DNA of 36,046 bases from an uncultured Actinomyces sp. (GCA_900541895.1 UWSI01000018.1:1-36046); one strand, 5' to 3'. Shown: positions 24,568 through 32,332, numbered from the stretch's first letter. Notes: generated by a model not told the origin, from the letters alone. A program made the numbers and translations.

Positions 24568-25788
24568 TCAGTCCTCTTCGGCGAACTTGATGGAACCGGA
24601 GGCCTTGAAACGCTCGATATCCTCATCCGAGAAACCACTGCGGTGGAGGACATCTCGAGTGTCTTCACCCAATGCGGGCATTGGACGCCAGAAGCCACCG
24701 GGACGATGCGCGAAACGAGGAACCGTATTGAGGCCCTTGATCGTCTCTCCTTCGCGGTTCTCCCACTCCATGAAGTTTCCGCGCAGTTTCGTGTGTTCTT
24801 CGGCCAAGAGGTCGTCGAAATCCAAGCACTTCTGAGCCGCGATCTTGTGGGCAACAAAATCTGCCTCAACATCGTCGACATTCTGGGTGAGCAGGTACTC
24901 TTCCAGTTTTTGTTCGATCAACGAGGCCTTGGGGCCGTCAAGCCACAGCGCTGAGGTGTCCTCGGGGTACTCTTCTGTTCCCCACAGATCCCCCAGACCA
25001 ATGACCTCAAGCAGGTACTTGTTCTGAGGAACACCGTAGCAGCACAGGCCCAGGATTCCGTCCTTGGTCTTGTACTGGCCGATTGCGCACAGGTTCTGAT
25101 GGCGTGCACCCGCACGCGGGTAGAGCACTCCCTTATTCATGTAGTCGATCATGTAGTAGGCGCCGACGCGCAGCATCGTTTCATACATTGCGACGTCGAT
25201 CGACTCACCTTCTCCGGTGCGCTGAGCACGGAATACCGCAGCCAAGGCAGAGGAAATCACCATGAGCGAGTTGAAGTAGTCGCCAGTGTAGGGAGCTGCC
25301 GTCATTGCTTCTTCAGGGGTACCATTCTGGTACACGTAACCCGAATAATCCTGGACGGTCAGATCGTATGCCGCGGAGTGAACACGCTTGGGATCACCAA
25401 CATGACCGAAACCGGAAACATGCACAATGACTAGGCGAGGGTTGACCTCCCACAGGAACTCATCGGTGATTCCCTTTCGTGCCCATACCGGACCCTTCGA
25501 GGACTCGATGAAGATATCCGCGTCCTTAACAAGCGCACGGATAATCTCTTTTCCTTCATCCGTGAAAGGATTCATCGAGATGGAGCGCTGATTGCGTCGT
25601 TCCATTTCCTTGACGAACTCGGTATCACGCACAGAGTCACCACTGTAGGTGTTCTCAATCCAAGTGATATCGGCACCCCACTCCGACATGATTTCGCACG
25701 CGGTAGGAACGGCAATCTCCACTGCCGAGTAAACGACCTTCAGGCCGTCGAGGTTACCGTAGGACGGCTTATCAACGGGTAATGACAT
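24568..25788 (-). CDS. caiB: CaiB-like CoA-transferase (type III)
   Basis: Class III CoA-transferase of 406 residues, one residue from the length of E. coli CaiB and similar throughout. Shared stretches are GLKVVYSAVEIAVPTA, SEWGADITWIEN, DIFIESSKGPVWARKGITDE, NPRLVIVHVSGFG and TGEGESIDVAMYETMLR, and the catalytic Asp in PYTGDYFNSL is at residue 170 (169 in E. coli). CaiB moves CoA from gamma-butyrobetainyl-CoA to carnitine, saving ATP. The ATG at 25788 has GGGAGG 8-9 bases upstream; a GTG nine bases earlier abuts that site and is less likely. It lies between caiA and caiC, the enterobacterial order ABC. Confidence 0.92.
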   Translation of the reverse strand: MSLPVDKPSYGNLDGLKVVYSAVEIAVPTACEIMSEWGADITWIENTYSGDSVRDTEFVKEMERRNQRSISMNPFTDEGKEIIRALVKDADIFIESSKGPVWARKGITDEFLWEVNPRLVIVHVSGFGHVGDPKRVHSAAYDLTVQDYSGYVYQNGTPEEAMTAAPYTGDYFNSLMVISSALAAVFRAQRTGEGESIDVAMYETMLRVGAYYMIDYMNKGVLYPRAGARHQNLCAIGQYKTKDGILGLCCYGVPQNKYLLEVIGLGDLWGTEEYPEDTSALWLDGPKASLIEQKLEEYLLTQNVDDVEADFVAHKIAAQKCLDFDDLLAEEHTKLRGNFMEWENREGETIKGLNTVPRFAHRPGGFWRPMPALGEDTRDVLHRSGFSDEDIERFKASGSIKFAEED

Positions 25789-25807
25789 CAGATACACCTC
25801 CCGCCGA

Positions 25808-26941
25808 TCAGCGGTATTCCTTCAGAGCTGCACGGCCTGCGGTAAGGATCATCATTTCGTCAGTACCACCGCTGACACGGTCAACGCGCAGGTCGCGGAA
25901 CATACGCTGGACGCGGTGTTCGCCGGTAATACCGACGCCTGCAAGAACCTGCAGGGCATTGTCGACGACTTCAAATGCTGCGTGTGCGCAGTAGTACTTC
26001 GCCATCGAGCAGTCACCACGACCAAGCAGACCGTTATCGTGCTTCCAGGCGATTTCGTAGAGCATGTTGCGCATATTGGTGAGCGCAACCTTCATGTCAG
26101 CAAACTTGAGCTGGATGAGCTGGTGACGGGCAATTGCCTGCCCACCCTGGACACGTTGGTTGGCGTAGCGCGCAGCATCTTCGAAAGCGCAGTAAGCCTG
26201 GCCGTAGTTGGTCAGAGCAACAAGGAAACGCTCAAGATCGAAATCGGCAACTCCGCGACGGAATCCATTTCCTTCGGTTCCGAAGAGGTCTTCTTCGCGA
26301 AGTTCGACGTTATCGAAGTAGATATCGCAGCAAGAGTCCATGCGCAGTCCCAGCTTGTGCAGGGGTTCCTTGGTAATGCCCGGCAGGGACATATCGACAA
26401 ACCACTCGGTGTAGGTGTCCATGTTGTCGCTATCGCGAGCCATAACAACCAGGTAGGGCACGTACTTGGAAGAAGTAATAAAGGTCTTGTGACCGTTCAG
26501 GTAGACCTTGCCGTCCTTGCGGGTGTAGGTCGTGCGCATATCATCCCAGGAGGATCCTGCACTCGGCTCGGTCATTGCGTAGTTGAGCATCTGCTTACCG
26601 GTGCCCACGAAGGAAAGGATCTTTTCCTTCTGTTCCTCGGTGCCCTCACGCAGAACGGTATCCCAGCAGGGAAGCTGGTAGAGAACGTAGGTGGGGCCAC
26701 CGGCGCGACCAAGTGCCTCGTAAGCGGCGGTAAGCGTCACCCAATCGGCACCCAGACCGCCGTTCTCCTCGGGAAGGAGGATCTGGTCAAAGCCGAGCTC
26801 GCAAATTGCCGAAACCCATTCCTGGGGGTATTCGGAGCGTTCATCGCATTCCTGGAAGTACTTCTCCCAGTTACGCGACTCCATCAATTCGGTGAATCCA
26901 TCGACCATCAATTGCTGGTCTTCGCTCAGTGAAAAGTCCAT
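25808..26941 (-). CDS. caiA: CaiA-like crotonobetainyl-CoA reductase (acyl-CoA dehydrogenase family)
   Basis: FAD enzyme of 377 residues, strongly similar to E. coli CaiA along its whole length (380 residues). Shared blocks include ELMESRNWEKYFQECDERS, GPTYVLYQLP, GTGKQMLNYAMTEPSAGS, LNGHKTFITSSKYVPYLVVM, LGLRMDSCCDIYFDNVEL, ERFLVALTNYGQAYCAFED and RDLRVDRVSGGTDEM. The last block has Gly where typical acyl-CoA dehydrogenases have the catalytic Glu of E-G-T-x-E, as in CaiA. The expected reaction is reduction of an enoyl-CoA (crotonobetainyl-CoA in E. coli) with electrons from the FixAB flavoprotein. The ATG has AGGAAG before it. It follows the esterase gene by 41 bases. Confidence 0.93.
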   Translation of the reverse strand: MDFSLSEDQQLMVDGFTELMESRNWEKYFQECDERSEYPQEWVSAICELGFDQILLPEENGGLGADWVTLTAAYEALGRAGGPTYVLYQLPCWDTVLREGTEEQKEKILSFVGTGKQMLNYAMTEPSAGSSWDDMRTTYTRKDGKVYLNGHKTFITSSKYVPYLVVMARDSDNMDTYTEWFVDMSLPGITKEPLHKLGLRMDSCCDIYFDNVELREEDLFGTEGNGFRRGVADFDLERFLVALTNYGQAYCAFEDAARYANQRVQGGQAIARHQLIQLKFADMKVALTNMRNMLYEIAWKHDNGLLGRGDCSMAKYYCAHAAFEVVDNALQVLAGVGITGEHRVQRMFRDLRVDRVSGGTDEMMILTAGRAALKEYR

Positions 26942-26982
26942 TTTTACTTCCTATCGTCGGTGATGTGAAATGTGTGAGTTTC

Positions 26983-27963
26983 TTAGATTTTGTGGTTATG
27001 GAAGAAGTCAGCTGCCCGCCGCATCGCATCCATCGTGTCATCCAACATCCGAGAGTGATGAAGGAATGCATGGATGACCTTCGGATAGACAACGAATTCG
27101 TTATCCACGCCCGCGATATCAAGCAGTTCGTGAAGCGCCTCGGAATCGTCTTTGAGAGGATCCAAGCCTGCGGCCACGATGAAACAGGGAGGGACTTGCG
27201 AAGACAGATCGTTATCCAAAATATTCACGTATGGTTCGCGAATCTTTTCAAGATCTCCAAGGTAGGCCTTGAGATAGTACGCGTAATCGGCTTCGGTAAG
27301 ACCATCCCAGGGGCCGCCCAGCAGTCGCATCGATCGAGAGTCACGCAACCCGTATGCTCCGTAGAAAAGCAGCATACTCCGCGCGTTCACAGCTTTATGG
27401 TGATCACGAAGGTAGAGCAACGCACCGAATGCCATATTTGCACCCGCACTGTCCCCCGAGAAGGAGACATCTCGAGGATCAATTCCCCACTCCTGGGCGT
27501 GCTGGACAATGTAGTCAGTGGCATCGGAAATTTCTTCGATCGGCTGCGGGTATTGAGCTTCCGGAGAGAGCGTATAGCCCACCGAAACAACGATGGCCCC
27601 CGTGAGCGAGGCAATCGTCCGCGTGATGCGATCATGGGTATCGACATCGCCGATCAACCAGCCGCCACCGTGAATATAAACAATCAGGGGACGAGCAGAT
27701 TTGTTGTTATCTTCTTCCGAGGCCTGGGGGACGTAGCGGCGCACCGGGATACTCCCGTGGCGCGTCGGCACCATTCGGTCTTCCGCGCTTTCCACATGCG
27801 GACCGCCCTCGTTCCAGAAACGACGTTCACTGCGATAGGCCTGTCGCATCTCTTCAATACTCTGATCGGTCGAGTACGCGTCTTTTGCCAGCTCGTTTTG
27901 CTTGGCAACGACGGCGCCCATCTGCTCGCTCCACATACTGGGAACATCAAGCTTGTGTGCCAC
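26983..27963 (-). CDS. Alpha/beta hydrolase, hormone-sensitive-lipase family esterase
   Basis: A 326-residue esterase. The oxyanion-hole motif YIHGGGW is at 97-102, the nucleophile elbow SGDSAGAN gives Ser172, the Asp is expected in AGLDPLKDDSE near 270, and the His in VIHAFLHH near 300: an HSL/acetyl-esterase layout, with HAF in place of the commoner HGF. No signal peptide is seen, so it is cytosolic. The start is a GTG with AAGGAGG 5 bases before it. It lies between the first transporter and caiA, and no esterase is known in the enterobacterial cai operon. A natural guess is cleavage of an O-acyl ester of the pathway substrate, such as acyl-carnitine. Confidence 0.88.
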   Translation of the reverse strand: MAHKLDVPSMWSEQMGAVVAKQNELAKDAYSTDQSIEEMRQAYRSERRFWNEGGPHVESAEDRMVPTRHGSIPVRRYVPQASEEDNNKSARPLIVYIHGGGWLIGDVDTHDRITRTIASLTGAIVVSVGYTLSPEAQYPQPIEEISDATDYIVQHAQEWGIDPRDVSFSGDSAGANMAFGALLYLRDHHKAVNARSMLLFYGAYGLRDSRSMRLLGGPWDGLTEADYAYYLKAYLGDLEKIREPYVNILDNDLSSQVPPCFIVAAGLDPLKDDSEALHELLDIAGVDNEFVVYPKVIHAFLHHSRMLDDTMDAMRRAADFFHNHKI

Positions 27964-27991
27964 TACGTCCTCCTTCCTCAGTACGTGGTTT

Positions 27992-29302
27992 TCAGGCCTC
28001 GACGTTCTTCTTCGCGCGAATACGAATCACCACAACCAGGGCGATCGCACAAACCGCGGCCAGAAGGGCTGCACCGCCAAGAATCATGAAGATCTGATGG
28101 AACGCCGATTCTTGTGCGTCACCTGCGGCGTCGCGAATTGAGCCAAACCAGGTGTAGGAGAAGGTATCGGGAAGGAAGCCGATGACCGAGAGCAGGCCCG
28201 AGGCCGTACCAAAGACCGCGGGAGCAACCTTGCCTTCAGTGAGCTGCGAGGAAACAATACCGAAGACACCGTTGGCAATAAACGCCAAGAGAATCACCAA
28301 TCCAGCGGTGAGGATAGCATTCGCGCCCGAGGGCAGGACGGCGAATCCAGCGAAAAGCACTGCAACCAACAGTGACGCAACTGCAATGACACGCGAAGGA
28401 GAGCCGACCTTCTCAGCAAGCCATCCGAAGAAAGGAGCCGAGACCAGCGAAATACCGTAGGTACGGACGGTTGCAACCATGGTGACCACTGCGGGAGCAA
28501 GCATCATGACCTTGTTCATGTAGCCGGTGGTTTGGTTGACGCCGGTGTAGAAGAAGTAGACGAAGAATAAGGTGGCAGCTGCCAGCCAGACGACAGGATT
28601 CGCCAAGACCTGACCGATTTGCTTCACCGAGAAACCGCCTTCGGTGGAGCCAATTTCGCCTTCGAACTTCGGGATGAAGAAGAAGGAGAGGACGGCGAGA
28701 ACCATGATCAGGCCACCCAAGATGAAGAGCAGGGTACGCATGGGGATGATGTCACCACGCGATGCGAGGTGGGCAACCAGCCACGAGTTGAAGAAGCCCA
28801 GGATCAGACCCGCAAGGCCATAGAAGGCGTAAGAAAGACCGATGTTGCGCGAGTAGCCGTTTTCATCAGAGATCAGGCGCACAAGCTTGTAACGGATACC
28901 CCACCAAATGAGGATGGTTGTGATGCCCATTGCGACAAAAAGGAAGCGAATGGTGGTCAGCGAGGGGAACATTGCGTACCAGAAGGTGAGCAGTGCAGTC
29001 AGACCGAAACCGACCCACGAAAGGGTCCGAACGCGAACGATATCCGCCACAATACCGGAGGGGAGATAGCACACAAGCGCGGTCATAGCGTATGCGCTCA
29101 GAAGCGTACCCAGCGTGGTGGCAACGTTTTCGGTCGTAGCACCACCCGAGGCGATGAGGGCCTTACCCAGTGGTTCTTCGAAGACGTACTGAAGATAGGC
29201 AGGAGTGTAAATGATCGAGCTACCGATAGAGACCAAGATCAGAAGGAAGATGCGGTGACCTGCGCTCAGGTCGCTCGCTTTCCTCTCTGCAGAACCCAAC
29301 AT
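27992..29302 (-). CDS. MFS transporter, YihN/NarK-like
   Basis: A 436-residue, 12-helix major facilitator, distinct from the sugar-porter type nearby. It begins with a cytosolic segment, helix 1 RIFLLILVSIGSSIIYTPAYL and a long first loop. ALVCYLPSGIVADIVRVRTL is the loop 2-3 region, WWGIRYKLVRLISDENGYSRNIGLSYAFYGLAG covers helices 4-5, and APFFGWLAEKVGSPSRVI is the symmetric loop 8-9 motif. It is the first gene of the cai-like operon, with a GAAAGG ribosome site and a TATTCT -10 candidate 24 bases upstream of its ATG. Together with the YaaU-like carrier it may give uptake and product export. The substrate is not predictable. Confidence 0.87.
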   Translation of the reverse strand: MLGSAERKASDLSAGHRIFLLILVSIGSSIIYTPAYLQYVFEEPLGKALIASGGATTENVATTLGTLLSAYAMTALVCYLPSGIVADIVRVRTLSWVGFGLTALLTFWYAMFPSLTTIRFLFVAMGITTILIWWGIRYKLVRLISDENGYSRNIGLSYAFYGLAGLILGFFNSWLVAHLASRGDIIPMRTLLFILGGLIMVLAVLSFFFIPKFEGEIGSTEGGFSVKQIGQVLANPVVWLAAATLFFVYFFYTGVNQTTGYMNKVMMLAPAVVTMVATVRTYGISLVSAPFFGWLAEKVGSPSRVIAVASLLVAVLFAGFAVLPSGANAILTAGLVILLAFIANGVFGIVSSQLTEGKVAPAVFGTASGLLSVIGFLPDTFSYTWFGSIRDAAGDAQESAFHQIFMILGGAALLAAVCAIALVVVIRIRAKKNVEA

Positions 29303-29648
29303 GTGAAAGACCTTTCTATCACTGAAGAATAGAGTTCATCGGACTAGGGTGAGACCGCACGTATCCTGGACTACATTCGTCCATAATTGCGGCTTGTTCG
29401 TGCAGCATCCCGCCACTGGGGGCGGTGAATTTCTGCAGACATACATCAGTGCCAAAACACGATATGTCACAGGCAATAATCGCTGCCACGTCCTCAACGC
29501 TATCAATGGCCTCACATGAAAACGGGGGGTCTTTAGGCCCAAAGAATCAAATCTTTTCCGACGGTATTCGTCGATAATTACTGCTTTTTTCAGATAACTG
29601 AGATGACACCTTGAAGGCGAAGAACATGCTGTTGCAAAGGCATAAATT
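29303..29648 (-). promoter_or_regulatory. Promoter and upstream region of the cai-like operon
   Basis: This non-coding stretch of about 350 bases lies between the pnp terminator and the first operon gene. On the minus strand TATTCT at 29326-29331 is a good -10 and would give a leader of about 17 bases carrying GAAAGG. CGACG-GTATT-CGTCG (29559-29573) is a compact dyad that could be an operator. TGTGACATATCGTGTT (29456-29471, minus strand) resembles half of a CRP/GlxR site (TGTGA-N6-TCACA) but the second half is poor. No convincing small gene or RNA is seen. Confidence 0.45.
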
Positions 29649-29688
29649 TGACGTGTGGGGCGAAGGAATTCCTTCGCCCCACACGTCA
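29649..29688. terminator. 40-base perfect palindrome downstream of pnp
   Basis: Bases 29649-29688 form an uninterrupted palindrome with 20-base arms (left arm tgacgtgtggggcgaaggaa). As RNA it would fold into a stem of about 18 bp with an AATT loop. It begins 46 bases after the pnp stop and should block transcription from pnp into the island. T tracts on both sides are short (minus strand caaattta), so RNA stabilisation or a bidirectional role is also possible. Confidence 0.75.
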
Positions 29689-29733
29689 TAAAAGTTGTGA
29701 GTACGCGTTGTCTAACGCGCCCTCAGCGCGAGG

Positions 29734-32091
29734 TCACTCCTCGTCGGAGCCCTCAGATGCCTGGGCCTCGTCATCATCGCGACGACGGCGTGTGCGCGTA
29801 CGGGGACGACGCTCACGGCGTTCACGACGCTCAGGGCGCTCTGAACGCTCGCGACGGCGAGGCTGTTCATCGCTGGCCTCGAGCTCGCCAGTTTCGCCAT
29901 CGACGACGGCGTAAAGGCTGAGCTTGCCGCGGTCGCCAATCTCGTGGATCTCAACCTCGACCTGCTGGCCAACCTGAAGGACATCATCGACAGAGTCAAT
30001 GCGCTTACCGCCGACCAGACGACGAACCTGCGAGATGTGCAGCAGGCCGTCCTTGCCGGGGGTCAGGGAAACAAAAGCACCGAAGGAGGTCGTCTTCACG
30101 ACGGTTCCCACGAAGCGCTCCCCTACCTCGGGCATCTGCGGGTTGGCAATCTGGTTGACCATCGCGCGTGCTGCTTCTGCAGCCTCGCCGGTCGATGCGC
30201 CAATGTAGACAGTTCCGTCGTCCTCAATGGTGAGTTCGGCGCCGGTGTCTTCCTGGATCTGGTTGATCATCTTGCCCTTGGGGCCAATGACCTCACCGAT
30301 CTTGTCGACGGGGACCTGGACCGTGATGATGCGAGGAGCGTAGGGGCTCATCTCATCGGGGGCGTCGATTGCCTGCTCCATCAGATCAAGGATCTGCAGA
30401 CGCGCGTCGCGGGCCTGCGCCAGCGCGCCACGCAGCACCTGGGAGTCGATGCCATCGAGCTTGGTGTCAAGCTGCAGGGCGGTGATGAACTCGCGGGTAC
30501 CGGCGACCTTGAAGTCCATATCGCCGAAGCCGTCTTCAGCACCGAGGATATCGGTCAGGGTCACGGCCTTCTGCTTGCCATCAACTTCACCGGTCATGAG
30601 GCCCATCGCGATGCCTGCGACGGGAGCGCGCAGCGGCACGCCAGCCTGGAGCAGCGACAGAGTCGATGCACACACGGAACCCATCGAAGAGGAGCCGTTG
30701 GAGCCCATGGTCTCGGAGACCTGGCGGATTGCGTAGGGAAACTCTTCACGCGAGGGAATCACGGGCTTGAGAGCGCGCTCTGCAAGGTCGCCGTGGCCAA
30801 TTTCGCGGCGCTTGGGCGAACCCACGCGACCGGTTTCGCCAGTCGAGTAAGGCGGGAAGTTGTACTGGTGCATGTAGCGCTTCGCCGTGATGGGCGAAAG
30901 GTTATCCAGCTGCTGCTCCATACGGAGCATAGCCAGGGTCGTCACGCCCAGAATCTGGGTTTCACCACGCTGGAAGAGGGCCGAACCGTGGACTCGAGGA
31001 AGAACCTCGACCTCGGCGCTCAGAGAGCGGATGGTGCGCAGCGAACGGCCGTCCATACGGATTTCTTCGCGCAGGGTGCGGTTACGAATGGTCTGCTTCT
31101 CCAGAGAACGGAATGCAGCCTTGAGTTCCTTTTCTCCCTCAGGGAACTGCTCGGACAGCGCTTCGAGCATATCGGCCTTGACCTGGTCGACTGCCTCTTC
31201 ACGGGCGAGCTTACCTTCAGTGAGAAGCGCCTTGGCAAGCTTATCGCCAACCCACTGCTCAACTGCTGCGTACTGCTCATCGGAGTAATCCAGGAAGATC
31301 GGGAATTCAGCGGTTTCCTTGGAGGCAACCTCCGCAACCTTCATCTGCGCTTCGCACAGTGCACGAATGAAGGGCTTTGCGGCCTCAAGGCCGTCAGCCA
31401 CAACATCTTCGGTCGGCGCAACGGCGCCTGCCTGAATGAGATCCCATTCGTTTTCGCCACCGCCGGCCTCAACCATCATGATAGCGATATCTTCAGAACC
31501 GTCTTCGGTGGTCACAATACGACCGGCGACAACGATATTGAAGACGGAGCGTTCCATCTCTGACCAGCGCGGGAATGCCACCCACTGGCCGTCAATGAGG
31601 GCCAGACGGGTACCAGCGATGGGGCCAGAGAAGGGAAGACCCGCGATCTGGGTCGACATCGAGGCGGCATTTATTGCCAAGACGTCATATGCATCGTTGG
31701 GGTGTGCAGCCAGAACGGTTGCGACAACCTGAACCTCGTTGCGCAGGCCCTTCTTGAAGCCAGGGCGCAGCGGACGGTCGATCAGACGTGCTGCCAGGAT
31801 TGCTTCGGTTCCGGGACGGCCTTCGCGACGGAAGAATGATCCCGGGATACGGCCGGCCGCGTAGGAACGTTCTTCAACGTCAACGGTCAGCGGGAAAAAG
31901 TCAAACTGATCCTTGGGCTGCTTGCCCGCGGTGGTCGCGGACAGAACCGCGGTTTCATCATCGAGGTAGGCCATGGCCGCACCTGCGGCCTGCTTGGCGA
32001 GGCGGCCCGTTTCAAAACGCACGACGCGCTTACCGAAACGGCCATTGTCGATGATCGCCTCTGCTGAGACGATATCTTCGCCTTCCATCAT
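29734..32091 (-). CDS. pnp: Polyribonucleotide nucleotidyltransferase (PNPase)
   Basis: Phosphorolytic 3'-5' exoribonuclease of 785 residues. The first RNase PH domain has RFETGRLAKQAAGAAMAYLDDETAVL and RIPGSFFRREGRPGTEAILAARLIDRPLRP. The second has QILGVTTLAML, MGSNGSSSMGSVCASTLSLLQAGVP, GLMTGEVDGK and ILGAEDGFGDMDFKVAGT. A KH domain (GKMINQIQEDTGAELTIEDDG, about 590-640) and an S1 domain (VKTTSFGAFVSLTPGKDGLLH, about 665-735) follow. The last 45 residues are an Arg/Glu tail of imperfect RRERSERPER-like repeats. AAGGAG lies 9 bases before the first of two adjacent ATGs. It is separated from its usual partner pepR by the island. Confidence 0.97.
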   Translation of the reverse strand: MMEGEDIVSAEAIIDNGRFGKRVVRFETGRLAKQAAGAAMAYLDDETAVLSATTAGKQPKDQFDFFPLTVDVEERSYAAGRIPGSFFRREGRPGTEAILAARLIDRPLRPGFKKGLRNEVQVVATVLAAHPNDAYDVLAINAASMSTQIAGLPFSGPIAGTRLALIDGQWVAFPRWSEMERSVFNIVVAGRIVTTEDGSEDIAIMMVEAGGGENEWDLIQAGAVAPTEDVVADGLEAAKPFIRALCEAQMKVAEVASKETAEFPIFLDYSDEQYAAVEQWVGDKLAKALLTEGKLAREEAVDQVKADMLEALSEQFPEGEKELKAAFRSLEKQTIRNRTLREEIRMDGRSLRTIRSLSAEVEVLPRVHGSALFQRGETQILGVTTLAMLRMEQQLDNLSPITAKRYMHQYNFPPYSTGETGRVGSPKRREIGHGDLAERALKPVIPSREEFPYAIRQVSETMGSNGSSSMGSVCASTLSLLQAGVPLRAPVAGIAMGLMTGEVDGKQKAVTLTDILGAEDGFGDMDFKVAGTREFITALQLDTKLDGIDSQVLRGALAQARDARLQILDLMEQAIDAPDEMSPYAPRIITVQVPVDKIGEVIGPKGKMINQIQEDTGAELTIEDDGTVYIGASTGEAAEAARAMVNQIANPQMPEVGERFVGTVVKTTSFGAFVSLTPGKDGLLHISQVRRLVGGKRIDSVDDVLQVGQQVEVEIHEIGDRGKLSLYAVVDGETGELEASDEQPRRRERSERPERRERRERRPRTRTRRRRDDDEAQASEGSDEE

Positions 32092-32293
32092 ATGTGTGTT
32101 CTCCTTGAACTGATCTATTTCACACTACTTCGGCGTTCGTATCGGCCTTCGATCGAAGTCCACGGCTTTTGTCCGGCTCTTCCCACATCCGTAGGCGCCA
32201 GAGAAGCCGTAAACCACTGTCGAAAACCGCGCACGATTACGCCCTATCCAAAGTATTGAGTTATCGCGTGTGCACTTCGCCCACACGTAGTGA
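32092..32293 (-). promoter_or_regulatory. pnp leader region with small hairpins
   Basis: This 202-base gap before pnp holds several dyads: CGTGTG/CACACG near 32267-32288, the 12-base palindrome CTTCGATCGAAG near 32146-32157, and longer imperfect pairings between. In E. coli the pnp leader is folded and processed for autoregulation, and a similar role is possible here. No convincing promoter hexamers are seen, and no coding frame is supported. Confidence 0.35.
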
Positions 32294-32326
32294 TCCGGCT
32301 CGATTCCAACATGGAATCGAGCCGGA
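32294..32326 (-). terminator. Hairpin after rpsO
   Basis: A 15-bp perfect stem (32294-32308 with 32312-32326; left arm tccggctcgattcca) closes a 3-base loop, 6 bases after the rpsO stop. There is no T tract after it on the minus strand, so it may be a partial terminator or an mRNA-stabilising or processing site between rpsO and pnp. Confidence 0.7.
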
Positions 32327-32332
32327 CTAAAA

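Noticed and set aside
20713..29302. Reading the cluster as a bile-acid (bai) operon or as the gamma-butyrobetaine-to-trimethylamine (gbu) pathway
   Set aside because: There are no bai-type steroid oxidoreductases. The acyl-CoA dehydrogenase follows CaiA along its length, which fits enoyl-CoA reduction better than trimethylamine release; the latter cannot be fully excluded without alignment.
29336..29689. 117-codon minus-strand frame between pnp and the first MFS gene, with a similar start on the opposite strand at 29648
   Set aside because: Both frames begin inside the 40-base palindrome, so their shared first residues come from symmetry. Composition is not protein-like and no ribosome site is present.
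29734..29900. Short tandem CGACGCTCACGGCG-like repeats suspected to be a CRISPR or repeat array
   Set aside because: They encode the Arg/Glu-rich PNPase tail; there are no uniform repeats with spacers.
29944..31563. Long (539-codon) plus-strand open frame antisense to pnp
   Set aside because: It is a shadow of the biased codon use of pnp; the minus-strand protein is unmistakable PNPase.
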